The notes beneath the pieces are model-generated. The model was not told the DNA's origin. It saw only the letters and a program-made list of their open reading frames with translations, and made no database searches. From Amaurobius ferox (taxonomy: Eukaryota; Arthropoda; Arachnida; Araneae; Amaurobiidae), in NCBI GenBank assembly GCA_951213105.1, contig OX578145.1, positions 11,414,707 to 11,478,706 on the forward strand: a stretch of 64,000 nt of DNA, written 5' to 3'. This document shows positions 23,555 to 35,752 of this stretch, one piece after another. Position 1 is the first letter of the stretch; every line of letters starts with the position of its first letter. A program made the position numbers and the translations under genes.

Positions 23555-25060
23555 CACTGGCTTCCAAAAGTTGAGCACGGTAAAATCAACAAAAATGGAA
23601 AAGTAAAGCTTTGATTAACTCAAAATCGTACATGAAGGTAGCAAGCGTTTATGCATTAAAGAAAACGCGAATTATGTACAAAGATAATAAAAATATTTAC
23701 TTTTCGTTATATGATGACGTCACATTTGGGTAATTAAAAATAATGTTAAAAGGCAAACAAACCACACAAAACTTACATTAATATGGTATCGAACCACCCC
23801 GGACCTTCACACACACTTTACAACGATTGCGATGCAACGATTGCAACGCAGATGCGAGCAATGGCTATTCCTCCAATAGGGCAGTTTCCAACTCTCTGAG
23901 ACTAGCTGGAGGAGGTAAACGTACAGAGACAGCAAGCCCGAGGGCATCCCAAAGGTTTTCAATGGGATTAAGGTCTGGAGAATACGCCGGCCGTTCCATA
24001 CGAGAAATGCCCTCATTTTCCAGGTATTCGTCAACGATGATAGCTCGATGGGGACGGACATTATCGTCCCTAAAGAGGAAATCAGGACCAACTGCTGCAG
24101 CGTAGAGTCTCGCAATGGGGTCTAGAATTTCATCCCAATTCCGCGCAACCGTCAAACAAACCGCATTTAAAGATGTGCAGCTCTGTGCGATATCCCATTG
24201 AAATTCCAGCCCCCACCATGACGCTGCCACCTCTGAATGCGTGATGTTCGATGATGTTCTTGGCCCGATTGCGTGTGCCTCGTTTTCTCCAGACCCTTGC
24301 ACGCTTATCATCTGATTCCAGGGCAAATCTGGACTCGTCCGTGAATAGGACGTTGCACCATTTTGAGACAGTTCAATTGACATGTTGACGACACCACTTT
24401 GATCTTGCCCTCTCTGGCTTGGGCAGTTAGTGAAATACAAAAACGTGGTATTCGGGCGTACAGTCCCTTCACCTGGAGCTTTCGACGCACAGTACCGACA
24501 GATATTGTCTTAGCAAGTGCCGCTGCAACCTTGGATGTAACAGTTGTGGAGGTCGCTCGTCGATTCGGCTTGGCTACTATAGCAATAGACTGATCATCAG
24601 AGGGAAGGAACCGAGTACAGGTCTCCGGACAACTGTTTCACTTGTTTGGAATTGTTTCCTTGATCTATAAATTACCTAATGATCTACGCCAAAGAAAGTA
24701 GCGACATCTTTGATTGACTGTCCTACTTCAATGAGTCCGACAACACGACAGCGCTCGCTATCTGTCGTTCGTCTTCTTTCAGCCATAGAAACACAAATAT
24801 CATTCATCAAAAATAATCCTACAAAAGTTATAAACATTTCGTATCAGCATTTAAATGCACCTCCTCAAACCCTTCAGAATGCTGGCATCTTCAACCACTG
24901 CCTAATTAACATATAACCGGACAGTCAATCGAGATTGGCTGTAATATGCGATATTTGCATGCTACTATCTACATCCGCAGCGATTTTTAGCCACTCAAAT
25001 TCAAATATGCTTTCCAAAAATGAAAATTTGGATTGCGTGCTTAACTTTTGGAAGTAAGTG
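23555..25060 (-). mobile_element. Tc1-like element 3
   Basis: The ends CACTGGCTTCCAAAAGTT (23555) and AACTTTTGGAAGTAAGTG (25060) are inverted repeats of about 25 bp, flanked by TA at 23553-23554 and 25061-25062. Length is 1506 bp. It contains transposase on the minus strand. Confidence 0.93.
23780..24786 (-). pseudogene. Tc1-like transposase pseudogene 3
   Basis: ATG at 24786 begins MAERRRTTDSERCRVVGLIE, an HTH with VGQSIKDVATFFGV, followed soon by an in-frame stop. Further pieces are GLYARIPRFCISLTAQARE, then in another frame VLFTDESRFALESDDKRARV (first Asp), then DFLFRDDNVRPHRAIIVDEY (second Asp), then ERPAYSPDLNPIENLWDAL (Glu). All three catalytic residues are intact although several frameshifts and a TAG after LETALLEE (Trp expected) break the protein. 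It is the best preserved of the four copies at catalytic motifs. Confidence 0.9.
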
Positions 25061-25091
25061 TATTTTCTCAATACAGCAGCATAAGATAGTA

Positions 25092-26068
25092 ACAAGAAAT
25101 ATCAATCATGCACAAAGCATTGATTGTGAAACACTTTCCAACTGAAATGCAATGTTATTTAAACATTTCTAAAATGTAATACATCAGCGATGACATATTT
25201 TAAATTATCACATTACTACAATAATTTATTATATTTGAAAACTTAAAAATCCATTGAATAAAATGAACTTCATTCAAATGACATCATCGAAATATAAATC
25301 GTCTGGCTCTCTATGCAAAAGCAATAGATATTTCATTCATATCACTTTTATTTCAGACTAGAGCTAAATAATTTTGCATGAAAAACATTCAGTAATTCTT
25401 ATACAACTCATTTTACAATCACTTGTTTACATTCTGCATCCATTAAAATGAGGCTTCGTTGTAGAAATAATCAATGTTGGATGATTATTTAAACTCAAAA
25501 ATATTGTAATTGCTTTGGAGCAGACTATAGATGCACAGAAAATATGCAAAGCAAAGCGGTTTTAGGACGGTTGCAACTCTAAATATAAATTCAAATGAAC
25601 GTTAAAAATCACGATTTTGACACCGGGAAATAAAGATGGATGTCCTATTTTATTTTAAAGTGAGTCACGTGATTTCTTCATATTATATGGGTGTCATTAT
25701 TGTTTTAATTTTTATCTAAAAAAATACCGAATCTATTTTGCTGAATTTCTTTTATATATTTTATGGAATAATTTGATTATTTCCTAAAATTTTCCAAGCA
25801 ATTTGTGAATTCCAACTTCGCTTAAAAATACTTGAAAAATGAAGTCCCATAGGGTTCAATGTATTTCTTTTTTTCAACCCGGGTTCAATTCAAAACTAAT
25901 TGTATGATGTTATTCATTTCCATTCCCATATGTTTCCATTCCCACAGACATTCTGAACAACATACAGAAATTTCGTTTTGATAAAGCCATTTTTACGGCA
26001 TTTATCGTGCGAATGGAAAGACAGAATGAACAAAGTCATAAACACTTTTCAACTATGTTGTAAAATGG
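25092..26068 (+). mobile_element. R2 element, full-length copy 2
   Basis: It begins 32 bases after the end of Tc1-like element 3 and is collinear with 9858-10826 throughout, including gaaatataaatcgtctggct and the final caactatgttgtaaaatgg. Confidence 0.75.
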
Positions 26069-27379
26069 TAAAAATGCTACTTTACGTGCGATATTAAAAT
26101 GCATCCATCTTTATTAATAGAAAGATATTCAAATTTACGTCCTAAACTGCAGCTATCCTTTCAGCACACCCAAATGTCATCTGTGAGCATCCGCATCACC
26201 CAATACGGATTTATTTTATTCCAGTGAATGCTTCGATTTTTCTAAAATTATATAATCAAATCCGGAGAAAATAAGTGCTTTTTATCTGTATACATCGCTA
26301 GAAGTCAGTTCCGATCAATAACTATCAAATCTGAGAAAGCTTTCATCGTAAGATTCCATTCTACTCGTTATGATACGAGTTCGTAATGCATAAAAACGTT
26401 TTAAGGTTTCGTCAAACGATAATGGCAGCAGGAAGTGTCTGGTAGGAGCAACAGTCTGACAACATTTCGATTTCAGTGGTGAAGACAATAGTACTTTTCT
26501 TAAATTTGTTTTATTTAATTTCATTTATTTACTTATTTATTTTGCGGTTGTAGGTAATCGATTGCTTTTAGATATAAAAAAATAAAGTATCTAAATGCAG
26601 CCTTATTATTTGGGAATGACAAATGCGTTTAAATCAATTTTACAACTTCGCGTGAATGCAGACTTGGAACATTTGTTTACATGAAGCATGTCTGTGTAAA
26701 GTTTTCTTATGAAATAGATTACATGAATAAATATTATTACGTTTATACCAAATATTTTCTCAAAACACAACATAACTGCTGCTTTTTTCCTAACCCAGAC
26801 CGTCCAACCTACGCGAAGGTGTAGGCTGGACAGCTGGACCGTCTGCTGACTGGACAGTGTCAACCCTTTTAAATCGGACTGCAACCACAAGGACCGTACC
26901 ATCATTTCCCTAAATCATCACCTCTCGGATGGACTAACGGATCTACATACTTCTAATTTTGAATAATCCGTGTTTTAATCACATTGATTTCAAAATATTC
27001 TACCTATTTCTGATTTTTTCTACAGAATTCATCTACATAGTATACATTTGTATAGTAATACATTGGCACTTCACATATACACACACACACTGATGGTAAT
27101 ATTCCTAAAACTGTTCGATGTGTGTTCATGTCATTAATGCACTTTTTCGTCTAAATGTCAAATTAAAAATTATCCGAGAACTTCTTTTATATAATAGTAT
27201 TGGAAAATAATAAAATGATTCTTTAATTTAGTCAATATTGAATTAATTTAATTCTAATCTAAGATATATGAAATTTAATAAATGTCTATATCGCTTAATT
27301 GTAAGTTATATATCAACATGAAGGCTAAATAATCTGTGGAATAACGGATGGAATAACGGGTTCATACTCCGCGGAAACA
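26069..27379. other. AT-rich sequence, nothing recognised
   Basis: A perfect hairpin (gtccaacctac / gtaggctggac, about 26808-26832) and short open frames are present; none looks coding. Confidence 0.4.
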
Positions 27380-27451
27380 CGGAGGTAGATTTCGAATCTG
27401 GGTTTACTGTGTGTCATTCCCACGTGTTAACCATTGGGCTATCTCGGCCCC
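27380..27451 (-). repeat. tRNA-derived SINE head
   Basis: The minus strand begins GGGGCCGAGATAGCCCAATG (27451), with TAGCCCAATGGTTAA as an A box and AGATTCGAAATC as a B box about 35 bases on. The acceptor stem does not close, so it is not a tRNA gene but a Pol III-type SINE head. No clear poly(A) tail was seen. Confidence 0.6.
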
Positions 27452-28117
27452 TAGAACTGCTGCATGTGATAATGCCAATTATTTGATAGGTGCGAATATT
27501 TGAAAATTATGTGCTTACAATAATTTCGAGAGCGTTTATAAGCCATATTGTTTATGATAGCATTCCTGTATAAGACATATATTGGTCAATAACCCTATTC
27601 TCTCTAATAAATGCCTGCTACAACAGTTTGAGTGTTGATTTTTACTCATAAGACCATGTTCTACCACTCTATCAATGACCTTTTTTTCGTTTATCTCTCT
27701 TTTCTGTAGAGTTCGTTATCCTAGATATTTAAAATTTTCCATTAGGAGCGCTGCAACCTCTTTTATTGGATTGGGAAGGCTCACTTTAGGATTGATAGAC
27801 TAAACATGTTCACCGCTAAACCTTTCCATCTTTTCATCATGTCTCGGCTAAAATATAACTAAAATTTTTATGAGTGAATTCTAACGTATTCTAATTTTAA
27901 TTTCGGGAATACTAAAAAATTATTTTGTAGCAGATGCTAATAAAATGTGGTTCTCTTATACGATACAACATTTCCAATAAAACCGGCTCACTTTCTTAAT
28001 CATCATGAGATTTTGTGACGAAATTTTAAAAATGTATAAGTTGTTATAAATGTTTTTAACATAATTGGCATATCGGTAATTTATTTTAGATTAGTTAGCA
28101 TACCATTAATCAACACT

Positions 28118-29041
28118 TTCCAACATAGTTAAAAAGTATTTACGACTTGGGTCATTCTGCCTGTCTGTCTGTCCATTCGCACGATAACTGCCGTACAAAT
28201 AAATTTATCAAAATGAAATTTTAGTATGTTATTGAGACGGTCTGTGGGATATATAGGAATGTAAAGAAATAATATCACTCAATTAGTTTCCGTTTGAACC
28301 CGGATTGAAAAAAATGAAATACATTGAACTCTATGGGATAATGTTTCAACCATTTTTAGTGGAGTTAAAATTCACAAATTGCTTCGAAAATTTTAGGAAA
28401 GATTCAAGTCATCACGTAAAATGTGTCAAAAAATTTCAGCAAAATATGTTATAGTTCTTTAAATCAAAATTGAAATAATAATGACACCCATAATATATTA
28501 AAATATCACGTGACTCCTTGCAAAATAAAATATGGCACTCATTTTTTTTCCCATTATGTATAGATCGTGATATTTAAAGATCGTTTAAATTTATATTTAG
28601 TGTGTCCTAAAACAGCTTTATTTTTGCGTATTATCTGTGTATCTAAATTATGTGCCAACACAATTACAATATGTTTTATTTTAAATGATCACTCAACTTT
28701 GATTATTTCTACAGCGAATCCTAGTATGCAGAATGTAAACAAATCAAGCGATTCTAAGATAAGTTGTATAAGAATTGCTGAATTTTTTTAGGCAAAATTA
28801 TTTAACTCTGGAATCTGGAGTATAAGTAATGTGAATGAGATATTCATTGATTTTACATAGCGAGATGGGAGATTTATCTTTCAATAAAGTTAATTTTTTA
28901 AATATAATATAATACTGTAGTATTGGCATAATTTAAAAATACTACCACTGAATCACGTATTAGAGATGTTTAAATAAATTGCATTTCAGTTGTAAAGTGT
29001 CTCATAATCCGTGTTTATGCATGATTCTGCTTTCTTGTTTT
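28118..29041 (-). mobile_element. R2 element copy 3, reverse orientation
   Basis: The hairpin side is at 28118 (aacatagttaaaaagtattt), followed by ctgcctgtctgtctgtcc. The TC side is near 29030 (gcatgattctgctttcttgtt). Confidence 0.72.
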
Positions 29042-29053
29042 TAGAACAGAGTT

Positions 29054-29054
<1 letters not shown>

Positions 29055-29140
<86 letters not shown>
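29055..29140. repeat. Long (TA)n microsatellite
   Basis: About 43 TA units, starting 14 bases beyond the 5' side of the R2 copy. A second run of about 19 units is at 29380-29417. Confidence 0.95.
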
Positions 29141-29143
<3 letters not shown>

Positions 29144-29376
29144 TAAAATGTAAAAATAAAATAATTCAAGTAATATTAACATCACCATAGAAGCAAAATC
29201 ACGGCCATAATGCCGATAAAAGAACAGCACTAGCCCAAATTCGACGATTAGTCAGAATTAAATTCCTCTTCAGGTCTGAGTATTTATTTCTAATTAACCC
29301 AAACAAATGCCTGTTTCAGAATGAGCAATAGTACATTACTATAAATACTCAAACTCAGACTACAGGCATCAAAAAA

Positions 29377-29422
<46 letters not shown>

Positions 29423-29706
29423 GAGAAAGAGAGAGAAAATAATTGCAGTTGAAAATCAGCTTATCCTCTCTGTAGAGTGGTCACCTGTTTTTGCATATGT
29501 TTAATAAATAATCGGATTTAGGCTAAATACCCCTTTCATTATAGACTCCAATTCTCTCTCTTTCTCTTTCTGTCGTTCCTAATGTATTAAACAGAATTTC
29601 AAGGAACAACATATCCCATAAGTAGCCTATCTTACTAATGTTAAGAAATCATCGAACAGATTTGCAGTATAAAGCGCCATCAACTGCTGAAAATTAAAAA
29701 AAATAA

Positions 29707-30690
29707 ATAAATAAATATCTCGAGAATGGTTCATCCTAGACGACTGGAGTGGATCATATTCATTTCGTCGTCAACAGTTACTTATAAAACAAATATTTAA
29801 GCATAAGTAGTTATCTCAATCTGAAACATAATCAGCTCCTCAAATTTCTTAAATATTTAGATGTTTCAAAAACGAGCTAGCTTTGAACCATGGGGTTAGT
29901 CTTATTGTTTTCATCGCCAAAAATTAAGCATTAAACTAGCATTTAATAAATGCATTTAAGCATATTTAATTCTTATTTCCTCCTTATATTCATATTTATA
30001 TTAATATATTCCTTATATTCATATTTACGTTTATTGTTTCCTTATTGTCATATACAAGGTCTTTCAAAAGTCAGTATAAACTTTAAAAATTCATTAAGAA
30101 TCGAAAAATCATCGCATTGAAGTACGGTTTGTACCATAAGTATTGCCAGGACGGGGTTTTTTTTTTTTTACGTGAAAAAATTTTGTAGTTTAAAAAATCA
30201 CCTATAGGTGACGCTCACATGAATACATCTTCCAGAAGTATGCAAATGATTCTATTAAAAAAGAGCTGTTGTGTTCTGTAGATTCTTTATTTGATTCATG
30301 AGTAAACGGTGCAAAGAAGTTTTTGCGAGAATGTTAACTATGATCGAGAAATCTTTGTTACTGCAGCTGCATTACGTGAGCGGAGAATCAGCATCAGATG
30401 CTTTGCGAAAATTTCGGTTTAGGAAAAAATGTAAAGAAAGGAAAAGATCCTATCATCTGTTCAGAGACACTTAGGCTTGTCACACGATTTGATACATACA
30501 GTAAGTTATTTTCTTTGTCTTTCCAATGCGTTCAGCGCCACCTATAGGCGATTTTATACGGACCTTTGAAAGACCCTGTATTTTATTAAGCATATTAAGT
30601 CTTTTATTGTGTGGGCTATTTCACAAAAAGATAGGTTCTGTTCCCCCAAATCGTACCAAAATCTAATCGGCATCATATTGTAAGTCATAA
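29707..30690 (+). mobile_element. R1b copy J, split by a MITE
   Basis: 29707-30054 and 30579-30690 read as one R1b copy (atatctcgagaatggttcatcc ... tcgtaccaaaatctaatc) once the insertion at 30055-30578 is removed. Both termini are missing. Confidence 0.55.
30055..30578 (+). mobile_element. Mariner-like MITE with transposase N-terminus relic
   Basis: The ends CAAGGTCTTTCAAAAGTC and GACCTTTGAAAGACCCTG are inverted, with TA on both sides. Inside, from atgagtaaacgg (30298), the + strand encodes LLLQLHYVSGESASDALRKF and then, after a frameshift, GKDPIICSETLRLVTRFDT, which resemble the N-terminal helix-turn-helix of a mariner-group transposase. The catalytic domain is deleted. Confidence 0.72.
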
Positions 30691-31019
30691 ATTACTTATC
30701 AGACTTTGCGAAATTTTGTCGAAAATATTTTGAGGTTAGGGAATTTTGGGGAAATCGTTGTAATTTTTTTTTGTCTTGTTACTTGTACCCTTTTGTATTT
30801 TGATTATATGCCCCGGCGATTGAAAATAAAAATTAATTGGCGAATTAATAAAAATGAACTCGACTTTCTCATACCAGAAACCAAACATTTTGTGAGAAAT
30901 ATAAAAAATCTGTATAGTTGGCCCAAATGATCACAACTACAGCCCCGATGATCACAACTGCATTTACCCTTCATTTTAAAAGACTTGAAAAAATCTTTCG
31001 ATTGACACAAAAATTGACA

Positions 31020-32155
31020 ATATACGACCTCAGGGGGGGGGATTCCTCCCCCCTCAAGGTGTTAATGATGTCACAAACAAAAAAATTATATTTTTTCACT
31101 ACAATGCCTGAAAGTGTGAAGTCTCGTAATCATTGCTCCATCAATAATCCATTTTATTCATGACTATGTCAACTTTTGTCCTATGTTACCCTGCTAAGAA
31201 AATATAGAATTTCGAAGTTTTTGCTCAAATTTCAAAACATTCTATTGAGTTCTAGAGTTTTCGTTAACAAAGTTGGATATGAAGTTTTGTGAAAATCCAT
31301 TGATACTTGTGCGACTATCATGCCACAAGAAATGAACCACAGGCGGATATTACTCTAAAAGTAGTCAAACCGTGTGCAGGAGGTCTCAAAACATATATTG
31401 GCATGAAAATCTCGAAATCGAAAATTTTCATGAAAAGAATACTTTCTCTATACTATATTTTATAACTTGACAAAGTAAAAATGACTTGCATTGCACAGAT
31501 AAACAAACACACAACTATCTGTCTAAAATGGTGAATTCGTTAACATGAAGGACGAAAAAAAAATTAACTTATTGGGGGGAAATTATATAAAGTTAATTAA
31601 ATATTAATATAAAAATTGTTTTACTTCATCACAAATACACATGTAAAAAAGCATTTCATATTTATTTTCCCAGTAAGCAAAGGGATTTTATTTTATAACC
31701 AGTCATATTTAAACGCATATAATATATTTCTGAGTATTATTTTTCATAATTAAGGTATAACATTTGCTTTTCTTTCATTAAGAAATAAAGTATTGAGCTG
31801 AAGATAAAAACACTTTTTTAGTTTTCCTAGGATCGTGGAATTGCTTATTTGCTTTTATGTGTCGCGAAGTAGGGATGATTAAATTTAAGACGGAAGCTTT
31901 TAACATAATTGCTCATCAAAGTGGAATTGCAGAATTTGAGTAAATCGAAAAATCAATTTCCAGTTTTTACTTGGGAAAGAAATTTCATGAGTCCTGTTCA
32001 AAATTTGATTAATGCAATGCCTCAATTTTCTTAATGTAATTTATATATCAAATAATGATATGCACTCGTATCAGGATATTTCCGAAAAATACAAATTAAA
32101 AATAAACTTTATTTTCTTATATTTAGTAGAATGTTTTACGTCTAATAACTAGAGG
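31020..32155. other. AT-rich sequence, nothing recognised
   Basis: A G8 run followed by C6 (31036-31055) is the only marked feature. Confidence 0.4.
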
Positions 32156-32344
32156 ATGGAAATAAGGTATTCGTATGGCCTTCCCGTCACTATCATTCGA
32201 TTGGTTTTGCAGATTTTCCCGCTCAGGGAGAAAGCAATTGAGTTCGCAGAGGCTCAGAAAAATCTCCCCATTCATTTCCAGGTCATTCGGTTGCTGAAGG
32301 GGGTGACTGAGCCATTTCCTGGACATTTACACAGCCTTATGTAT
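32156..32344. other. GC-richer open segment cut by a solo LTR
   Basis: About 190 bases have much higher GC and codon-like third positions than the surroundings; the + strand reads IFPLREKAIEFAEAQKNLPI without stops, and the minus strand is also open. It stops abruptly at the LTR insertion and is not continued on the other side. It could be an old exon or part of an unknown repeat. I recognise no family. Confidence 0.25.
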
Positions 32345-32873
32345 TGTTGCGATCTAGAACCGTGGCTGTACTTTCAGGAAACAAGAATGAGTCCAAATTT
32401 CTGGATAACTAACACGTTTACTGACAAGTATAACGTAAACAGGAACAATATACAGCAAATAGCTCGATAACTGTTTCAAATGATCACTTAAAAACTGTTA
32501 GGCACAGTAGAAAAGCAATTACCCCGCTCATTTCACAAACAACCGAAACTATTATCAAAACATTGACATATCTCACAATTCAATGTAGCTTGTACCACGT
32601 CAACCGCTCTTCAACTGAGTGGTGGCTCTTTTTATAGACTATCTGTAGAAACTTCCTGAAAGGACTTGAATCTCATAAATATTTATTATATCGAGAAAAA
32701 TTCGAACATTTAAAAAACCCCGCCAAATTAGCAATAAATCGCCAATCCTAGCAACCCTCTACTAGCGTCGTTATAAGACAACCCTAAATTCACGGCGTAG
32801 GCTACCTGTAAAGGTGTTCTCATTCTAGTCTTCAAAAGAGACTACAGTGAGGTCATTTTACACGTTCGTAACA
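32345..32873 (-). mobile_element. Solo LTR, copy 3
   Basis: It runs from TGTTGCGATC (32345) to CGTTCGTAACA (32873) and is flanked by GTAT on both sides (32341-32344, 32874-32877). The TATA box (ctataaaaag on the minus strand, about 32630) and aagaatgagtccaaatttctgg match the family. At 529 bp it is the shortest and most diverged copy. Confidence 0.88.
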
Positions 32874-32879
32874 GTATAT

Positions 32880-33367
32880 ATATATTATTACATATTTCTA
32901 ATATATATATATATATAATATTTTTCTCTCGGCTGTACCTTGTAACTGTTCTACACCCTTTCGGGTGAGCTGGGATGTCTAGGTAATAAATAAAAAAATA
33001 GATAAACAGCCTTTAAGATGGTCTTTCACTGCTATTCTCAAAACATTGTTTTTTACACTGTAGTGAGGACTAGCGATTAGCTGTGTTGGGTGGCTGGATT
33101 CACATAAATTATTCAAAATATCCAAAAACCTTTAATATATCCTTGTTCACAGTCGCTTCATACACGTTAGACATTACATCGCCTACATCTTGCCGAAGAG
33201 CGAGAAAGATACAAATTGTACCAAAATGGAAGAAATGATCGCCCCTGAGCGAGATATTTCTTGTTTATTTGGAGCTTCAAGTATTTTAGGAGCTCTGTTA
33301 TTATACGCGTTTGTCATTTTCAGAATCATTGTTCTTTTTTAATTGAACTTTCTGTTTTCTTCCAAAG
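32880..33367. other. TA-rich sequence upstream of exon A
   Basis: Two short TA runs follow the LTR. A pyrimidine-rich stretch leads into the exon A acceptor. No upstream exon was identified. Confidence 0.4.
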
Positions 33368-33475
33368 CCCAACCATTCCCCAAAGATCCCTGCGAGAGAT
33401 CGTGAACAAAAGGAGGCAGCTCAACTACTTGAAAGGACTTCTCCAGGACCTGGACGATAAGCTGGAAAAAATAGA
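33368..33475 (+). CDS. Internal exon A of calcitonin-like neuropeptide precursor
   Basis: This 108-nt exon lies between a pyrimidine-rich acceptor (ending ttcttccaaag) and a consensus donor (gtaagt). It starts and ends in phase 2. It encodes 35 whole residues, mostly charged and helical, including SLREIVNKRRQLNYLKG and ending LDDKLEKIE, where the last Glu codon is split by the intron. Its base composition is clearly more GC-rich than the surrounding intron. In neuropeptide precursors this position, between the signal peptide and the hormone, is an acidic or amphipathic propeptide spacer; the KRR could be a processing site. The two last bases GA join the first G of exon C or the first A of exon B to give Glu. 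There is no credible start codon in the open frame upstream, so an earlier exon with the signal peptide must exist. Function is inferred from exon C. Confidence 0.72.
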
Positions 33476-33834
33476 GTAAGTCCATTTGTTTTCATCTACA
33501 CACTTGGTTCCAGTAGTATGGACTTCAGTTTTGTCCAGAGTGAGTTTAGAGCAGCCATTATTGATTGCATGACAGTAAGCGTGGGAGTTGATATACATCC
33601 TTAAGAGTGTAGAAACAATACGTACTTAATAGAAAATTCACATTAGCTGAGTGCGTCAATATTATCCAGTGGATATTTAATTATTATCACGTTAATACTA
33701 TTATCAATATTGCATCTATTTTAACCCAATATGTGCAGTATTTCGTTCTGAAATGTAGTAAACATGGCTGTAAAAGTAAAAAATTAAAACTTCATATTAA
33801 GAAAACACCAATATCGTTTGAGACAATCATTCAG

Positions 33835-33990
33835 GAGGCGCCGGGATAAGATAAGTAGTCCTGCATTATATTCTTTACTAGGGAGAAAGGCCAAAATTAT
33901 TTATTTAAACTACCAATTTTATAAAAATAAATTATGAGCGCAATGCAATGTGGAACTGAAACAATAAAGAATATTCCTACATATTAAAAG
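33835..33990. repeat. R4 dispersed repeat, copy 1
   Basis: About 155 bases resemble 53110-53270 in direct orientation (aaaataaattatgagcgca and ctgaaacaataaagaatatt are exact). Confidence 0.75.
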
Positions 33991-34756
33991 TTATTTTATC
34001 TTTCAATTTATTTTTTATCTCCCTATATTCTGTATTCTATCTTACAACTATGGAAAAATACTGGTTGATACCTTTCATTTAAAAATAGTCAAAAACACAT
34101 ATACTAAATACTACGCCTTCCTATTGTGTCCACTAGCAATAATAGCTACTTTACTAACACTAGCGACACCTAGATATAATTCTCAAAGCATTATGGCATT
34201 TTCAAACGTTTCATCCATAGGAGTTTTATATCCTTCTTCCTAACTCCATGGTGGTAAATATACCGAGTAATCGCAATTAAAGTTCACATTTTAAACCCAT
34301 CTAAAAAAAAAACTCTAGTCGTAGGCTTCAATACTTGGTAACATTATACAGAAGGCCATAGGATATAAAATGCTGCAATTAAAATGATTAGTTCGTAATG
34401 TCGTCACCAGATGACTTTAAAATGCTTTACGCAGAGCTGATAACAACCACTTTCTTATACATCGAATCGCAGTGTACAATGATATAGAATTTACAAACAG
34501 TATAATATCGGAATAGGTGTTAAGCGTGACAGCATTTAACGGAGAGCAGAATTATGGATTGACGAGTTTCTTGCGGCCACAACAGAATGGAAACTCGATC
34601 CCTAGATCTTAATCCTTGTAATTTTCGGCTTTGAGGATATCTTTAAAGCACCGCTTACCGTGATGACATCCCACATCGGATCCCATACACTTAATACACT
34701 TACATGTTCGTAACATTCAGCTTGATATGCTACAATCAACTGTAGAAAATGTAATA

Positions 34757-35752
34757 CGGTCAACTCTCTTATAAAACGATTAATTCGTACAGCGTTATAT
34801 GGAAACCGTGTTATAAGAAACTCAGATGAGTACAAATCAGATTAATTCGTACCGTGTTGAATGGAAACCGCGTTATCAGAAACTCAGGATTGATAGAAAA
34901 CAGAACAATTCTTACCGCGTTATATGGAAACCGCATTAAGTGATACTCAGAACATATAAATCAGACTGATTCGTTCTACTTTATATAAAACTGCATTTTT
35001 AGAGCATCATGTTATGATGAATATGGTTATTAAATATAAGTTTATAGATACAAAATACAATAAATATATGTTTACATATTTCGAATTATTTTTAGACTTC
35101 ATATAAAAAAATAAAAAAAACAATGTGAAATATAAATTTAATAACTTTTTTCCAACCAAAATCCTATTAAAATTCATCATCGCTGTCAAATATGAGTGAC
35201 CTAATTCTTTTTCTTTTAATGTCCTCTTGACTTTACATATCTTCATTTTCGTTTTCAAATGCAGTTTTATTTTAACTCTCCCAAAATCTCTCTATAAGGA
35301 GCTAAACAATTGTGTAATTCTCTTTTAAACTTTGCACTTCGCACTGTTGAAGGTTCATTTTCAATAAAGCAATTTTCCAATTGTTTACCCAAATCCAGTC
35401 CTTTTTTCATATCATTTTAATGAAATTTGCAGCCCATTCTTTACCTATATTTTTATCTACCAATGCATTTGAAGGGAATGTATTAATTTTTAGCCGGAAA
35501 TGTCCCTGATAACTGAAATTGAAAAATGGTGATGTACGTGGATGAAAAAACAGGGGAATTCCCCATTCATTTCAACCGTAAAAGTGTAATAGAAAAATTC
35601 GTGCTGTAGGAAGACTGCTTAAGCTAATTAAATTGTATTATAGAGAAATAGCATTTTAAGACTACCGCGTTTTATGAGTATCGCGTTATGAGAGGGCTGT
35701 CGCAAATTTTGTTCCGTGTTATATGGAAACCGCATTATAGGACGGTTGCCTG
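34757..35752. mobile_element. Pogo/Tigger-like element with subterminal repeats
   Basis: TA|CGGTCAACTCTCTTATAA at the left and TTATAGGACGGTTGCCTG|TA at the right are inverted. The left 240 bases contain four imperfect units of about 60 bp, each with cg.gttatatggaaaccg.gtta, and two more lie at 35660-35745. The pattern of repeated cgcgttat.tggaaaccg motifs is typical of pogo/Tigger ends as I remember them. The interior holds stop-riddled minus-strand frames without recognisable catalytic motifs. Confidence 0.6.

Noticed and set aside
27380..27451. Possible intact tRNA gene on the minus strand
   Set aside because: A and B boxes are present but the acceptor stem does not pair, so it is treated as a SINE head.
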